DNA of 64,000 nucleotides from Streptomyces sp. YS415 (GCF_023544665.1 NZ_JAMJFL010000008.1:217772-281771), one strand, 5' to 3'. Numbered from the stretch's first letter, positions 8,140 to 17,064 are shown. Notes: generated by a model not told the origin, from the letters alone. Made by a program: numbers and translations.

Positions 8140-8550
8140 TCATGCGTTGGACCAGCCGCGCTCGCAGAGGACGAGCCGGTAGCCGTCCGGGTCCTCGACC
8201 GTGACACCCCACCGGTTCCAGTACGGATTCGGCGAGGGGACCCGCTTGCCGCCGCACTCCTCCAGCCGCGCGACGAGATCCTCGGGGACCGGTCCGTCGA
8301 GGTAGATCACCAGCAGGTCCTCCTCGGTGGGTCTGGGCTCGACGGGCCGGGCGGGCTCGTGGACGAGTTCGAGGTGCCAGTCGGCGTCGGGCCGACCGAG
8401 CATCAGCAGATCGTGCTCGCCGGGTCCGGACCCGGCCTCCGCCCGCCAGACGACGCCCAGCCCCAGCCCGTCGGCCCAGAAGCGCTCGGCGGCGGCCAAG
8501 TCACGGGAAGGGCGGGCGATACGGATGTGACTGCGGCCGTCGACGGGCAT
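8140..8550 (-). CDS. VOC superfamily (glyoxalase-like) protein
   Basis: A 136-residue single-chain vicinal-oxygen-chelate protein with two beta-alpha-beta-beta-beta modules: SHIRIARPSRDLAAAERFWADGLGLGVVW at the N-terminus and WGVTVEDPDGYRLVLCER at the C-terminus. Candidate metal residues are His in SHIRIA, His in WHLELVHE and Asp/Glu in EDPDGY. The ATG at 8550 is preceded by AGGAGAAGAGG. It stands alone between a terminator and the divergent MFS gene. Such proteins range from glyoxalase to antibiotic-binding or thiol-transfer functions; nothing here decides between them. Confidence 0.8.
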   Translation of the reverse strand: MPVDGRSHIRIARPSRDLAAAERFWADGLGLGVVWRAEAGSGPGEHDLLMLGRPDADWHLELVHEPARPVEPRPTEEDLLVIYLDGPVPEDLVARLEECGGKRVPSPNPYWNRWGVTVEDPDGYRLVLCERGWSNA

Positions 8551-8679
8551 GGGTCCTCTTCTCCTGGCTGCCTGATCCCTCCGGCAGCCTAGGCAGCCCG
8601 CTCCCGGCAGGACCATCGGCCGTCCGCCCTGCACCCAGCGGCCCAGGTCCCTCCCGGGAAGCGCCCGGCGGCCCTTGAA

Positions 8680-8697
8680 CCTGACACCGGTGTCAGG
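8680..8697. promoter_or_regulatory. MerR-like promoter/operator with perfect 18-bp palindrome
   Basis: The palindrome CCTGACACCGGTGTCAGG directly follows a TTGAAC -35 box (8675-8680), and the -10-like GACCCT lies at 8701-8706, giving a 20-base spacer. A dyad inside an over-long spacer is the hallmark of MerR-family activator promoters. The ATG of the MFS gene is at 8713, about 7 bases from the -10, and no Shine-Dalgarno is present, so the message would be leaderless. No merR gene is in the window. Confidence 0.55.
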
Positions 8698-8712
8698 CCC
8701 GACCCTCCCACC

Positions 8713-9888
8713 ATGACCACCGCCCAGGAACTCCGCCCGCCCGCCGCCCTTCCCCTTCCGGCCCTGCTCGCCCTGGCCACCGCCGTCTTCGTCACCAGCC
8801 TCACCGAGACCCTCCCGGCGGGGCTGCTGCCCGCGATGAGCGCGGATCTCGCGGTGAGCGAGTCCGCGGCGGGCCAGGCCGTGACCGTCTACGCCATCGG
8901 TACCGCCCTGACCGCGATCCCCCTGTCCGCGGCCACCGCGCACTGGCGGCGCAAGCGGCTGCTCCTGGCGGCGATGGCGGGGTTCGCCCTGGCCAACACC
9001 GTCACGGCCGTCTCGGCGAACTACCCGCTGACCATGGCGGCCCGTTTCGTCGCGGGCGTGGCGGCGGGCCTGGCCTGGGCGCTGCTGGCCGGATACGCCC
9101 GGCGGCTGGTGCCGCCGGCCGTGCAGGGCAGGGCGGTCGCCGTCGTCATGGCGGGCGTTCCGCTCGCGCTCTCGGCCGGGGTGCCCGCGGGCACGTACCT
9201 CGGCAACGCGTTCGGCTGGCGTACGGCGTTCGCGCTGATGACCGCCGTCACCGTCGCACTGCTCGGCTGGATCGCCCTGCTGGTCCCGGACCGGCCCGGT
9301 CAGGACCGCGGCGCCCGAGTCCCCGTGCGCGCGGCGCTCGCCCTCCCCGGTGTCGTCCCCGTCCTCTTCGTCACCTCGGTGTTCGTGCTCGCGCACACCG
9401 TCCTGTACGCCTACATCGCCACCTTCCTGGACCGGTACGGCATGGGCGGATCGACCGACCTGGTGCTGCTGGTGTTCGGCGGCACCTCGCTGCTGGGCAT
9501 CTGGATCGTCGGCGCCCGCATCGACCGGCGGCTGCGCGCGCTGACCCTGGCGAGCGTCGTCCTGGTCGGGGCGGCCGCCGCCGTGCTGGCGGGGTTCGCG
9601 GACCAGCCGCTCCTGGTGTACGCCGCCGCGGCGCTGTGGGGTCTGGGCTGGGGCGGAGCTCCCACGCTGCTCCAGACCGCCGTGGCCGACGCGGGCGGCG
9701 CACAGGCGGACGCGGCGCAGGCGATGCTGGTCACCCTGTGGAACGCGGCGATGGCCGGGGGCGGGGTGGTCGGCGGGGTGCTGCTCGGTCTGTTCGGGGC
9801 GGCCGCGTTCCCGTGGAGCGTGCTGGCGCTGCTGGTGCCCGTGCTCGCGGTGGTGTGGAGCGCGCGCGAGCACGGGTTCCGCGGGTAG
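8713..9888 (+). CDS. MFS transporter, DHA1 family (drug-efflux type)
   Basis: A 391-residue, 12-helix exporter of the AraJ/Cmx type. Helix 1 reads LALATAVFVTSLTETLPAGLLPAMSADL and the loop after helix 2 has HWRRKRLL; PLALSAGVPAGTYLGNAFGWRTAFAL carries the motif-C type GVPAGTYLG of antiporters. The ATG at 8713 has no ribosome site, and the MerR-like promoter upstream suggests a leaderless, drug- or stress-inducible transcript. Substrate unknown; family members export chloramphenicol, sugars or small toxic compounds. Confidence 0.85.
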   Translation: MTTAQELRPPAALPLPALLALATAVFVTSLTETLPAGLLPAMSADLAVSESAAGQAVTVYAIGTALTAIPLSAATAHWRRKRLLLAAMAGFALANTVTAVSANYPLTMAARFVAGVAAGLAWALLAGYARRLVPPAVQGRAVAVVMAGVPLALSAGVPAGTYLGNAFGWRTAFALMTAVTVALLGWIALLVPDRPGQDRGARVPVRAALALPGVVPVLFVTSVFVLAHTVLYAYIATFLDRYGMGGSTDLVLLVFGGTSLLGIWIVGARIDRRLRALTLASVVLVGAAAAVLAGFADQPLLVYAAAALWGLGWGGAPTLLQTAVADAGGAQADAAQAMLVTLWNAAMAGGGVVGGVLLGLFGAAAFPWSVLALLVPVLAVVWSAREHGFRG

Positions 9889-9894
9889 CCGGGC

Positions 9895-10335
9895 TCAGCC
9901 GCGCTTCGGGATTCCGTAGACCCGGTCCACCCTCAGCCGCAGCACGAGCCGGCGGTCCCGGACCATCGCGGCGCGGAAGTCGTCCCAGTCGGGGTGTTCG
10001 CCCTGCACGTCCCGGTACAGCCGGACGAGTTCCTCGACCGTCTCGTCGTACGGGTCCTCGGCGACGGGGGTGAGGTCGGCGGTGCCCTCGGCGACGGTGT
10101 ACGCCCAGCGGTCGGGGCTGGTCACGTGGTACGACGCCCGTGGATCCCGGCGCAGATTACGGGTCTTGGCGCGGTCGTCCGTGAGCGAGACCCGGATGAC
10201 CCGCTCGTCCGGGTCGTAGGCGTGGACGACGTTCGACAGCTGGGGGCGGCCGTCGCGCTTGAGGGTCACCAGCACACCGCCGTCCCCCTCGGAGAGCAAG
10301 GGCAGCAAGGCCTCTTCGGTCCGGTCAGAAGTCAT
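9895..10335 (-). CDS. PPOX-class F420-dependent oxidoreductase
   Basis: A 146-residue split-barrel flavin/F420-binding protein of the pyridoxamine 5'-phosphate oxidase-like fold. GGVLVTLKRDGRPQLSNVVHAYD near the N-terminus and SLTDDRAKTRNLRRDPRASYHVT are typical of actinobacterial F420-dependent members; the C-terminus VLRLRVDRVYGIP is also conserved. I use the ATG at 10335 because the longer frame upstream would run across the TetR operator. It converges on the MFS gene with six bases between stops. F420 use is inferred from family resemblance; the physiological substrate is unknown. Confidence 0.8.
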   Translation of the reverse strand: MTSDRTEEALLPLLSEGDGGVLVTLKRDGRPQLSNVVHAYDPDERVIRVSLTDDRAKTRNLRRDPRASYHVTSPDRWAYTVAEGTADLTPVAEDPYDETVEELVRLYRDVQGEHPDWDDFRAAMVRDRRLVLRLRVDRVYGIPKRG

Positions 10336-10380
10336 GACCGGGTAACCGGGCGGGCAGCGCCGGACATTCCCGCACCCGGA

Positions 10381-10395
10381 GTAGACAGTGTCTAC
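10381..10395. promoter_or_regulatory. TetR autoregulatory operator
   Basis: A perfect inverted repeat with 7-bp arms and one central base (GTAGACA-G-TGTCTAC). It ends two bases before the ATG of the tetR gene at 10398, so repressor bound here would block both transcription and any leader; it can also act on the divergent PPOX gene. The shape is typical of TetR-family self-operators. Confidence 0.65.
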
Positions 10396-10397
10396 GG

Positions 10398-10997
10398 ATG
10401 GCTGATACAACCCGGCACATGAAGGAATCCGAGGCAGGGCTGCGGGACCGACTGGTCGACGTCGGCGTGGAGTTGGTCGCCGAAGAGGGAGTTCAGGCGC
10501 TCACCCTGCGGGAGATCGCCCGCCGGGCGGGCGTTTCGCACGGCGCCCCACGCCGTCACTTCCCCACCCATCTGGAGCTGCTGTCGGCCATCGCGCGCCG
10601 CGGCTTCGCCGACCTGGCGGACCGGGCGGCGGGGGCCGTCGACGAGCACCCCGGCGGTCCGCGGGACCGGTTGGCCGCGCTGGCGGACGCCTATCTCCGG
10701 TTCGCGGTGGACAACCCCGGCATGTACGAGCTGATGTTCCGCCACGACCTGTTGAACAGCGGCTACTTGGGGCTGCGCGATCACAGTCTTCCGTTGTTCG
10801 GACGGCTGGTGGAACTGGTCGGCCGGGTCCGGCCCGATGTCGACGCCCGGATCGTCGGCGGCGCCCTGTGGGCGAACCTGCACGGCGTGGGCCAGCTGTG
10901 GGGCTGGGGGAGTCTGCAACTCGCCGTCGGCACCGATGACTTCGGCCGCATGGTGGACTCGGTGCTGGAGGTCTACCTCGGTCCGGCCGGAGAGTGA
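10398..10997 (+). CDS. TetR family repressor of the adjacent MFS exporter
   Basis: A 199-residue repressor with HTH at about residues 16-60 (VGVELVAEEGVQALTLREIARRAGVSHGAPRRHF, a variant of the usual YYHF tail) and a TetR_C ligand domain. The first ATG directly abuts the operator and has no ribosome site, so the transcript may be leaderless; a second ATG is at 10419. Its stop overlaps the GTG of the following DHA2 exporter (GTGA), which means the two are translationally coupled and supports repression of that exporter as its role. Inducer unknown. Confidence 0.87.
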   Translation: MADTTRHMKESEAGLRDRLVDVGVELVAEEGVQALTLREIARRAGVSHGAPRRHFPTHLELLSAIARRGFADLADRAAGAVDEHPGGPRDRLAALADAYLRFAVDNPGMYELMFRHDLLNSGYLGLRDHSLPLFGRLVELVGRVRPDVDARIVGGALWANLHGVGQLWGWGSLQLAVGTDDFGRMVDSVLEVYLGPAGE

Positions 10998-12337
10998 ACC
11001 CGCGTCTCACCCTCGCCGCGAGCGTGGCCGGCGCAGTGATCGTCGCCCTGGACGGCACCGTCCTCACCCTCGCGCAGCCCGCTCTCCAGCACGACCTGGG
11101 CGCGTCCCACGCGCAGGTCCAGTGGACCAGCACCGGCTATCTCGTGGTCGTGGCGAGCCTGTTGGTGCTCGGCGGACGGCTCGGCGACCGGTTCGGGCAC
11201 CGACGGCTGTTCGCCGTGGGCATGCTCGGATTCGGTGCCGCGTCCGCGGGCATCGCTCTCGCGCCCGGCATCGGCTGGGTGATCGGTCTCAGGATCGTGC
11301 AGGGCGTCTTCGGCGCGCTGCTGCAACCGGCCACGCTCGGCATGCTGCGCGCCGCCTACCCGCCGGACCGGCTGCGGACGCCGATCGCCGTACGCACCGC
11401 GGCGATCGGCGTGGCGGCCGCCGCCGGTCCGCTCGTGGGCGGGGCGCTGGTGGCCGGGCCCGGCTGGCGGGCGGTGTTCCTGCTGAACGTGCTGCCGACC
11501 CTGGTGTTCGGAGCACTCGCCCTCGCCGCACGCCTCCCGCAGCCCACCGCTCCGGTCCCCCTCGACCTGCCCGGCGCCCTCCTCCTCGCCGTGACGCTGG
11601 CCGGTCTGGTGCACGCCATGGTCGCGCTGCCGCACCAGACGCCCGCCCTCCTGGCGGCGGCGATCACCGGAGCCCTCTTCGTGCGCCACGAGCGTCGTAC
11701 CCCGAGCCCGCTGCTGCCACCGGACGTCGTCGGCACCCGAGCCGTCGGTGCCGCGCTCGCCGTCCTGGTGGCCGCCTCGGCCGCCCTGTCCGGCACCCTG
11801 TTCGTCGGCACCTACCTCCTCCAGGACACCCTCGGCCTCGACCCGATGCAGAGCGCGCTGCGCTGTCTGCCGCTCGCGGTGCTGATGGTGGCCGCCGCCC
11901 CTTGTTGCGCGGTGCTGCTGCGCCGGGCCGGAGCCCGCCGTACCACCGTGGCCGCGCTCGCCGTACTCGCCTCGGGGATCCTGCTGGTGGCCCGTGCCCC
12001 GGACACGCTGGGCCTGTGCGCTGGTTTCGCCCTGCTCGGGGCCGGGTTCGGCACGGTGATGGTGGCCGCCACGCATGTCGTCGTACGGGCGGCGCCCCTC
12101 CGGTCCGCCGGGGTGGCGGGAGGGCTGCAGCAGACCGCGATGAACGTCGGGCCGGTACTGGGAGTGGCCCTGGCCGCCGTACTCATGGAAGACGACGCGC
12201 ACCGGGCGCTGACCGTCCTCGCCGCGGTCGCGGCGGCCGGGATCGTGGCGGGCTGTGCGCTGCCAGGACGTTTGACCTCGGCCGATGGCGAGCACAGCGA
12301 TCCACAGGACCGCACACCTGTTCCTGCGCGACGATGA
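10994..12337 (+). CDS. MFS transporter, DHA2 family (14-helix drug exporter type)
   Basis: A 447-residue multidrug exporter. AGAVIVALDGTVLTLAQPAL is the DHA2 helix-1 signature (D-x-T-V), VVVASLLVLGGRLGDRFGHRR is motif A and AVRTAAIGVAAAAGPLVGGALV is motif C of antiporters. About 14 hydrophobic segments are visible. The GTG start overlaps the tetR stop by four bases. With its own TetR and operator it forms a self-contained efflux unit. The substrate is not readable from sequence. Confidence 0.87.
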   Translation: MNPRLTLAASVAGAVIVALDGTVLTLAQPALQHDLGASHAQVQWTSTGYLVVVASLLVLGGRLGDRFGHRRLFAVGMLGFGAASAGIALAPGIGWVIGLRIVQGVFGALLQPATLGMLRAAYPPDRLRTPIAVRTAAIGVAAAAGPLVGGALVAGPGWRAVFLLNVLPTLVFGALALAARLPQPTAPVPLDLPGALLLAVTLAGLVHAMVALPHQTPALLAAAITGALFVRHERRTPSPLLPPDVVGTRAVGAALAVLVAASAALSGTLFVGTYLLQDTLGLDPMQSALRCLPLAVLMVAAAPCCAVLLRRAGARRTTVAALAVLASGILLVARAPDTLGLCAGFALLGAGFGTVMVAATHVVVRAAPLRSAGVAGGLQQTAMNVGPVLGVALAAVLMEDDAHRALTVLAAVAAAGIVAGCALPGRLTSADGEHSDPQDRTPVPARR

Positions 12338-12400
12338 GATCGCGGGCCGCTGCGGCTGGGTATGCCGGAGCACTCGACGCCCGCATTCGTGAGGAGAACG

Positions 12401-13633
12401 ATGGCACTGCTGCGACAAGAGGTCGAACCGGCCGAGGCCGGTCTGGATCCGAAGGCACTGGACCGCCTCGACCAGCACTTCGCCCATTACGTCGACGAAG
12501 GGCGGCTGCCCGGCTTCCTGGTCGCCGTCTCCCGTGGTGGACGCGTCGCCCACCTGACCACGCACGGCCACCGGGACCTGGCCGCGGGACGGCCCGTCGC
12601 GCCGGACACCCTGTGGCGGATCTACTCCATGACCAAACCGGTCACCGCGGTGGCGGCGCTGCTGCTGGTGGAGGAGGGGAAGCTGGCGCTCGACGACCCG
12701 GTGGGCCGCCATCTGCCGGCCTTCGCCGAGCCGCGGGTGTACGTCGAGGGCTCCGGTACCGACGTCCGCACCCGCCCGGCCGCCGGTCCGCTGCTGATCC
12801 GCCATCTGATGACCCACACCGCGGGCCTGACCTTCGCCTTCTACCACTGCCACCCCGTGGACGCCCTGTACCGCGAGGCCAATCTGGAGTCGGCGGTGCT
12901 GCCCGGCTCGGACCTGGCCCGGACGGTCGACGTGTACGCGAGCCTGCCGCTCCAGTTCGACCCGGGCACGCAGTGGAACTACTCGGTCGCCAGCAATGTC
13001 CTCGGCCGGGTCATCGAGGTGGTCTCCGGCCGGCCGCTGGACGAGTTCCTCGCCGAGCGCGTCTTCGGCCCGCTCGGCATGACCGACGCCGGCTTCCGGG
13101 TGACCGACGCGCAGGCGGACCGGCTCGCCGAGTTGTACGGCGAGACCGACGACGGCGGGATCACGCCGATCCCCGGGCTTCCGCTGCGCAACGGCCGCCC
13201 CCGGTTCCTGTCCGGCAGCGGCGGCCTGGCCGCCTCCGCCCATGACATCCACCGCTTCATGGAGCTGCTGCGCCGCCGCGGCGAACTCGACGGCACCCGC
13301 CTGCTCGCCCCCGAGACGGTCGACCTGATGACCTCCAACCACCTCCCCGACGGCGCCGACCTGCGCTCCTTCGGCAGCCGTCCCGCCCACGACGAACCCA
13401 GCAACGACGGCGTCGGCTTCGGCCTCGGCGTCTCCGTCGTCATCGACCCGTCCCGCACCCGGGCCCCGGCCGGGCTCGGCACCTACGGCTGGAGCGGCGT
13501 GGCGACCACGACCTTCTGGATCGACCCGACACGCGACCTCACCGTGCAGTTCATGACCCAGGTACGGCCGAAGACGTCCCACACGATGTTCACGGACCTC
13601 AAGCGGCTCGTGCACGAGGCCGTCACCGACTGA
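12401..13633 (+). CDS. serine hydrolase, beta-lactamase/esterase family (class C-like)
   Basis: A 410-residue beta-lactamase-fold hydrolase. The nucleophile motif is SMTK at residues 76-79 (LWRIYSMTKPVTAVAALLLVEEGKL), followed by HLMTHTAGL and a WNYSVASNVLG segment carrying the second tyrosine motif; GLGVSVVIDPS and the C-terminal YGWSGVATTTFWIDP match EstB-like esterases and D-aminopeptidases. No signal peptide is visible, so it is probably cytosolic and an esterase rather than a resistance enzyme. GAGGAGA before the ATG at 12401 fixes the start; a frame from 12362 would add 13 residues without a ribosome site. Its last 11 bases overlap the convergent gene at 13623. Confidence 0.85.
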   Translation: MALLRQEVEPAEAGLDPKALDRLDQHFAHYVDEGRLPGFLVAVSRGGRVAHLTTHGHRDLAAGRPVAPDTLWRIYSMTKPVTAVAALLLVEEGKLALDDPVGRHLPAFAEPRVYVEGSGTDVRTRPAAGPLLIRHLMTHTAGLTFAFYHCHPVDALYREANLESAVLPGSDLARTVDVYASLPLQFDPGTQWNYSVASNVLGRVIEVVSGRPLDEFLAERVFGPLGMTDAGFRVTDAQADRLAELYGETDDGGITPIPGLPLRNGRPRFLSGSGGLAASAHDIHRFMELLRRRGELDGTRLLAPETVDLMTSNHLPDGADLRSFGSRPAHDEPSNDGVGFGLGVSVVIDPSRTRAPAGLGTYGWSGVATTTFWIDPTRDLTVQFMTQVRPKTSHTMFTDLKRLVHEAVTD

Positions 13634-14777
13634 CCCGCAGAGTGAACTCCACCCCCTCCAGGGCCAGTTCGCGAAGCCACTCGTCCGACAGTGCCGCCGT
13701 CTCGGCGGCACGGCTCAGGCCCGGCGGCAGGGAGCCGTCCAGGATGCGGCGGACGCCGAGCGCGAGGGGCCGGGAGACACAGCGGGCCATCGCGCTCTCC
13801 TCCTCGTCACCGACCAGGTCGAGCAGGTAACCGCCGCTCCAGGTCGCTCCGTTCGCGCCGCGCACGTCGAGGGAGACGGCGAGGACGACCCGGTCGCGGT
13901 CGGCGTCCGTGGTGGGGTGGCGGTCCGCCAGCTCCTGGGCGAGGGCGGCGATGCGCTCGTCGTCGCCGCGCCCGAGCTCCTCGAAGACGGGCTCCCAGGC
14001 GCGCAGCCAGCCCTCCAGCCGCAGGGTGCCGCGGACGAAGGTGCGCGGCTTCCACTCCGCGGGCAGCGCGTACTGGGCGACGAAGGGGACGCTGTCGCGG
14101 TTGGGGTAGACCTCGAACACCTCCCCCTCCACCAGGTGCCGCCGGGTCGCCTCCCAGGGCCGGTCGACGGTGGTCTCAGCGCCGTCCTCCAGGTAACGGG
14201 CGGGCGAGCGCAGGGCGTTCAGGACGCCCGCGGGCGCCCAGCTGAAGCGGTACTTGAAGTCGTTCGGCTCGGCGGGAACTCCGCCGCAGTACGAGGTCAG
14301 GCTGTACGAGGCGGCCGTACCGGCGCCGATCGCCTCCCGGGCGCGGGAGACCAGGCAGTGGGCGAAGAGATGGTCGATGCCCGGGTCGAGGCCCGCCTCG
14401 GTGAGGACGACCAGACCGGCCCCGGTGGCCGCGGGCACCCGCTCCAGCACGGCGTCCGACACATAGCTGGAGCACGCGAAGTGGGCCCGGCGGGCCACGC
14501 AGGCGGCCAGCAGGCCGGCGTGCTCGGGCGCGGGCAGCATCGACACGACGACATCGCCCGGCGCGAGGTCGGCCGCCAGCGCGGCGGGCGTGTACGCGCG
14601 CGGCTCGGCGCGTCCGGTCAGGCCGCGCCGGGCCAGGGCCTCGGCGGCGCGGTCCTCGGTGCGGTGCCACAGCCGTACCCGCTCGGCCGTCTCGCACAGC
14701 CGGGCCAGACCGCTGCCGGTGGACAGGCCGGCGCCGACCCAGTGGACGGTGCCGCTCGCGGGAACCGGGTCAGACAT
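13623..14777 (-). CDS. saccharopine dehydrogenase family protein (reductase type)
   Basis: A 384-residue protein with an N-terminal Rossmann domain (VHWVGAGLSTGSGLARLC) and a Sacchrp_dh_C-like domain (EAGLDPGIDHLFAH, SYCGGVPAEPNDFKYRFSWAP). In this family EAGLDPG-D is the substrate segment of saccharopine reductase/L-glutamate-forming enzymes. Its ATG overlaps the stop of the lysine-forming homologue at 14770 by eight bases, so the pair is translationally coupled. Family knowledge plus neighbours suggest interconversion of saccharopine and aminoadipate semialdehyde, but Streptomyces makes lysine by the DAP route, so the role is catabolic or specialised. Last gene of a four-gene unit. Confidence 0.8.
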   Translation of the reverse strand: MSDPVPASGTVHWVGAGLSTGSGLARLCETAERVRLWHRTEDRAAEALARRGLTGRAEPRAYTPAALAADLAPGDVVVSMLPAPEHAGLLAACVARRAHFACSSYVSDAVLERVPAATGAGLVVLTEAGLDPGIDHLFAHCLVSRAREAIGAGTAASYSLTSYCGGVPAEPNDFKYRFSWAPAGVLNALRSPARYLEDGAETTVDRPWEATRRHLVEGEVFEVYPNRDSVPFVAQYALPAEWKPRTFVRGTLRLEGWLRAWEPVFEELGRGDDERIAALAQELADRHPTTDADRDRVVLAVSLDVRGANGATWSGGYLLDLVGDEEESAMARCVSRPLALGVRRILDGSLPPGLSRAAETAALSDEWLRELALEGVEFTLRVSR

Positions 14778-15822
14778 GGCGGACCTCCCCTTCCCCGGCT
14801 CCGGCTTCCCGGCAGGCCCGGTGGAACCGGTCCAGACTGCGCACCCACGCCCCGCCGGTCCCGAACTCCAACAGCTGGGGCAGCAGCGCTGCCGAGAAGT
14901 CGGTGCTGGCCTCCCTCGGCAGCAGGGACGGCAGATTGTCGATGGCGATCAGATCCAGGGGCGGTCGCTCGCGCAGCCGGCGCGCCGGGGCCGTCCAGTC
15001 GGTGGTGCGGTCGTAGACCGGCAGGACGTTCAGGGGCGAGCCGACGTCACAGGTGACATCGCAGAGGGTGCGCAGCCGGCGGGCGGGGTCGTCGAGGTCG
15101 GCGTCCCGCAGGAAGGGCGGGACGGGGCTGGTGGCGAGGACGGCGTTGACCATGACGTCGTGGGCGAGCAGGGCGGGCCGGTCCAGTGCGCGGGTCTCGG
15201 CGAGGTCCCAGCGGGTCGGCTCGATCCCGGCCGCCCGGAAGGCCTCGCAGGCACCCCGCCCGCTGCGGCCCAGGGCGCCGACGACCAGCGCGGTGAACTC
15301 CTCGCCTCCCCGCAGGAGGGCGTCCAGCTCCTCCTTGGCGGTCGGCACCAGCGGCGCGGCGAGCCGCCCTCGGTGCTGGAGCACGGCCAGGGCGGCGCCG
15401 AGGTATCCGGCCCAGAACCCGAAGGCGGCGAGCCGCCGCCCGTCGTCGTCCACCAGGTACTCGATGTCGTACAGCGCCCCGCCCCCGGCGGTGAACCGGC
15501 CGAGGAGCGCGGCGGCGCCGGGCTGCCGCTTGTAAGCGTGCCCGAAGAATACATGTCGGTGCGTCAACAGCTGTGGCGCGTCCGGGAGTTCCTTCAGTCC
15601 TACGACGACGGCGTCGCCCGGCGCCGATTCCCAGGAGCCCGCCGGTGCGATGCGGCAGCCGGCGCGCTCGTACTCCTCGGCCGGGAAGATCCGCTGCGGG
15701 GACTCCTCGACGGTCACCGTGATGCCGCTCTCGACGAGCCGTCGCGCGTCGGCCGGCACGATCGGGGTGCGCCGCTCGGTGGAGCGGACCTCGTGTCGCA
15801 GCCACAGATGGAGTTCGGTCAT
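14770..15822 (-). CDS. saccharopine dehydrogenase (L-lysine-forming type, LYS1-like)
   Basis: A 350-residue AlaDH/PNT-fold enzyme related to fungal LYS1, which links lysine and 2-oxoglutarate via saccharopine with NAD+. Visible signatures are LWLRHEVRSTERRTPIVP at the N-terminus, FFGHAYKRQPGA with the catalytic His/Lys pair near residue 96, the Rossmann segment ALVVGALGRSGRGACEAF, and the C-terminal NLPSLLPREASTDFSAALLP. Both ends overlap neighbours by a few bases (saccharopine reductase-type gene downstream, FAD oxidoreductase upstream). The combination of both saccharopine dehydrogenase types with an amine oxidase and an ornithine cyclodeaminase homologue is unusual outside fungi. Confidence 0.85.
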   Translation of the reverse strand: MTELHLWLRHEVRSTERRTPIVPADARRLVESGITVTVEESPQRIFPAEEYERAGCRIAPAGSWESAPGDAVVVGLKELPDAPQLLTHRHVFFGHAYKRQPGAAALLGRFTAGGGALYDIEYLVDDDGRRLAAFGFWAGYLGAALAVLQHRGRLAAPLVPTAKEELDALLRGGEEFTALVVGALGRSGRGACEAFRAAGIEPTRWDLAETRALDRPALLAHDVMVNAVLATSPVPPFLRDADLDDPARRLRTLCDVTCDVGSPLNVLPVYDRTTDWTAPARRLRERPPLDLIAIDNLPSLLPREASTDFSAALLPQLLEFGTGGAWVRSLDRFHRACREAGAGEGEVRHV

Positions 15823-16958
15823 ACGCGGTTGGCCTCCGGGCGCAGGGCGTCGGCCGCGAACCGGTCGGCGCTCAAGGGGCTGACGTCCACGAAGGGTACG
15901 CGGCCGAGGTACAGGTCGCGCAGGACCTCGCCCACGGCGGGTCCCTGGAGGAAGCCGTGGCCGGAGAAGCCCGTCGCGTAGAGGAAACGGGAGACGGAAG
16001 TCGCCTCGCCGATCAGGGCGTTGTGGTCGGGGGTCTGCTCGTACAGGCCCGCCCAGCCGCCGGTGCGGCGCAGGTCGAGCAGGCCGGGGGCGCGGCGCTC
16101 CATGGCGGCGCAGAGCCGGGGGATCCAGCGGTCGTGGGTGCCGGTGTCGAAGCCGGGCCGCTCGTCGGGGTCGGACATGCCGACGAGGAGGCCGGGGCCC
16201 TCGGCGTGGAAGTAGAAGCTCGTGGTGAAGTCGATGGTCATGGGCAGGCCGGGCGGCAGGGCCGGGAGCGGTTCGGTGACCGCGATCTGGCGGCGCAGCG
16301 GCTCCACCGGCAGGTCGACCCCGGCCATCGCGCCGACGGCGCGGGACCAGGCGCCGGCCGCGCAGATCACGGTGCCGGTGGCGATCCGGCCCCGGCTGGT
16401 CCGCACGCCGGTGACGGTGTTGCCGCGCAGGTCGATGCCGGTGACCTCGGTGTGCCGCAGGACGGTCGCGCCGTGCCGGCGGGCGGTGGCCGCGTAGCCC
16501 TGGACGACGGACTCGGGGGTGCAGTGCCCGTCGTCGGGCGAGTAGGCGGCGGCCAGCAGTCCGTCCGTGACGATCAGCGGGGAGAGCCGGCGGGCCTCGG
16601 CCGGGTCGATCATGCGGCTGGGCACGCCGAGGGAGTTCTGCAGCCGTACGCCCGCCTCGAAGGAGGCGACCTCCTCGGGCGTGGACAGCAGGAAGAGGTA
16701 GCCGACCTTGTGCAGCCCGATGTCCTGCCCCGTGTCGGTCTCGAACCGGTCGAAGGCCTCCAGGCTGCGGGCGCCGAGCCGGATGTTGAGCTCGTCGGAG
16801 AACTGCGCCCGCACACCACCGGCCGCCTTGGAGGTGGAGCCCGCGGCGAGTTCGTCCCGCTCGACGAGCACGACGTCCCGCACCCCGGCCCGGGCCAGGG
16901 CACAGGCGATGCTCGTCCCCATCACCCCACCACCGACAACCACCACGTCCGCCTTCAC
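15819..16958 (-). CDS. FAD-dependent amino acid/amine oxidase (DAO family)
   Basis: A 379-residue oxidase of the D-amino acid/sarcosine oxidase family. The ADP-binding motif VVVGGGVMGTSIACALARAG starts at residue 5, DELAAGSTSKAAGGVRAQFS covers the flavin region of sarcosine oxidase beta-type proteins, and the C-terminal GGWAGLYEQTPDHNALIGE ... GFSGHGFLQGPAVGE closes the FAD site. GGAGG precedes the GTG start at 16958. It overlaps the LYS1-like gene by four bases. In fungi an FAD saccharopine oxidase of this family makes piperideine-6-carboxylate; the same role is a testable idea here, otherwise a proline/sarcosine-like oxidase. Confidence 0.85.
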   Translation of the reverse strand: MKADVVVVGGGVMGTSIACALARAGVRDVVLVERDELAAGSTSKAAGGVRAQFSDELNIRLGARSLEAFDRFETDTGQDIGLHKVGYLFLLSTPEEVASFEAGVRLQNSLGVPSRMIDPAEARRLSPLIVTDGLLAAAYSPDDGHCTPESVVQGYAATARRHGATVLRHTEVTGIDLRGNTVTGVRTSRGRIATGTVICAAGAWSRAVGAMAGVDLPVEPLRRQIAVTEPLPALPPGLPMTIDFTTSFYFHAEGPGLLVGMSDPDERPGFDTGTHDRWIPRLCAAMERRAPGLLDLRRTGGWAGLYEQTPDHNALIGEATSVSRFLYATGFSGHGFLQGPAVGEVLRDLYLGRVPFVDVSPLSADRFAADALRPEANRV

Positions 16959-17064
16959 CGGCCCGCCTCCTTCGTAGGGGCGGCGTCTTGGACGTTGTGC
17001 GGATCCGGGATGTCCCCGGGCACACCACGGCCGACACGGGCGCCGCCGACCACCGCGCCCGGCC

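Noticed and set aside
10973..13711. 912-codon open frame on the minus strand
   Set aside because: It lies antisense to the DHA2 exporter and the serine hydrolase, both of which have clear family motifs. The frame has no recognisable domain and crosses several gene borders.
14770..17037. 755-codon frame that could look like a giant saccharopine protein
   Set aside because: Only its last 350 codons are a gene (start 15822). The upstream part is an off-frame reading of the FAD oxidase gene.
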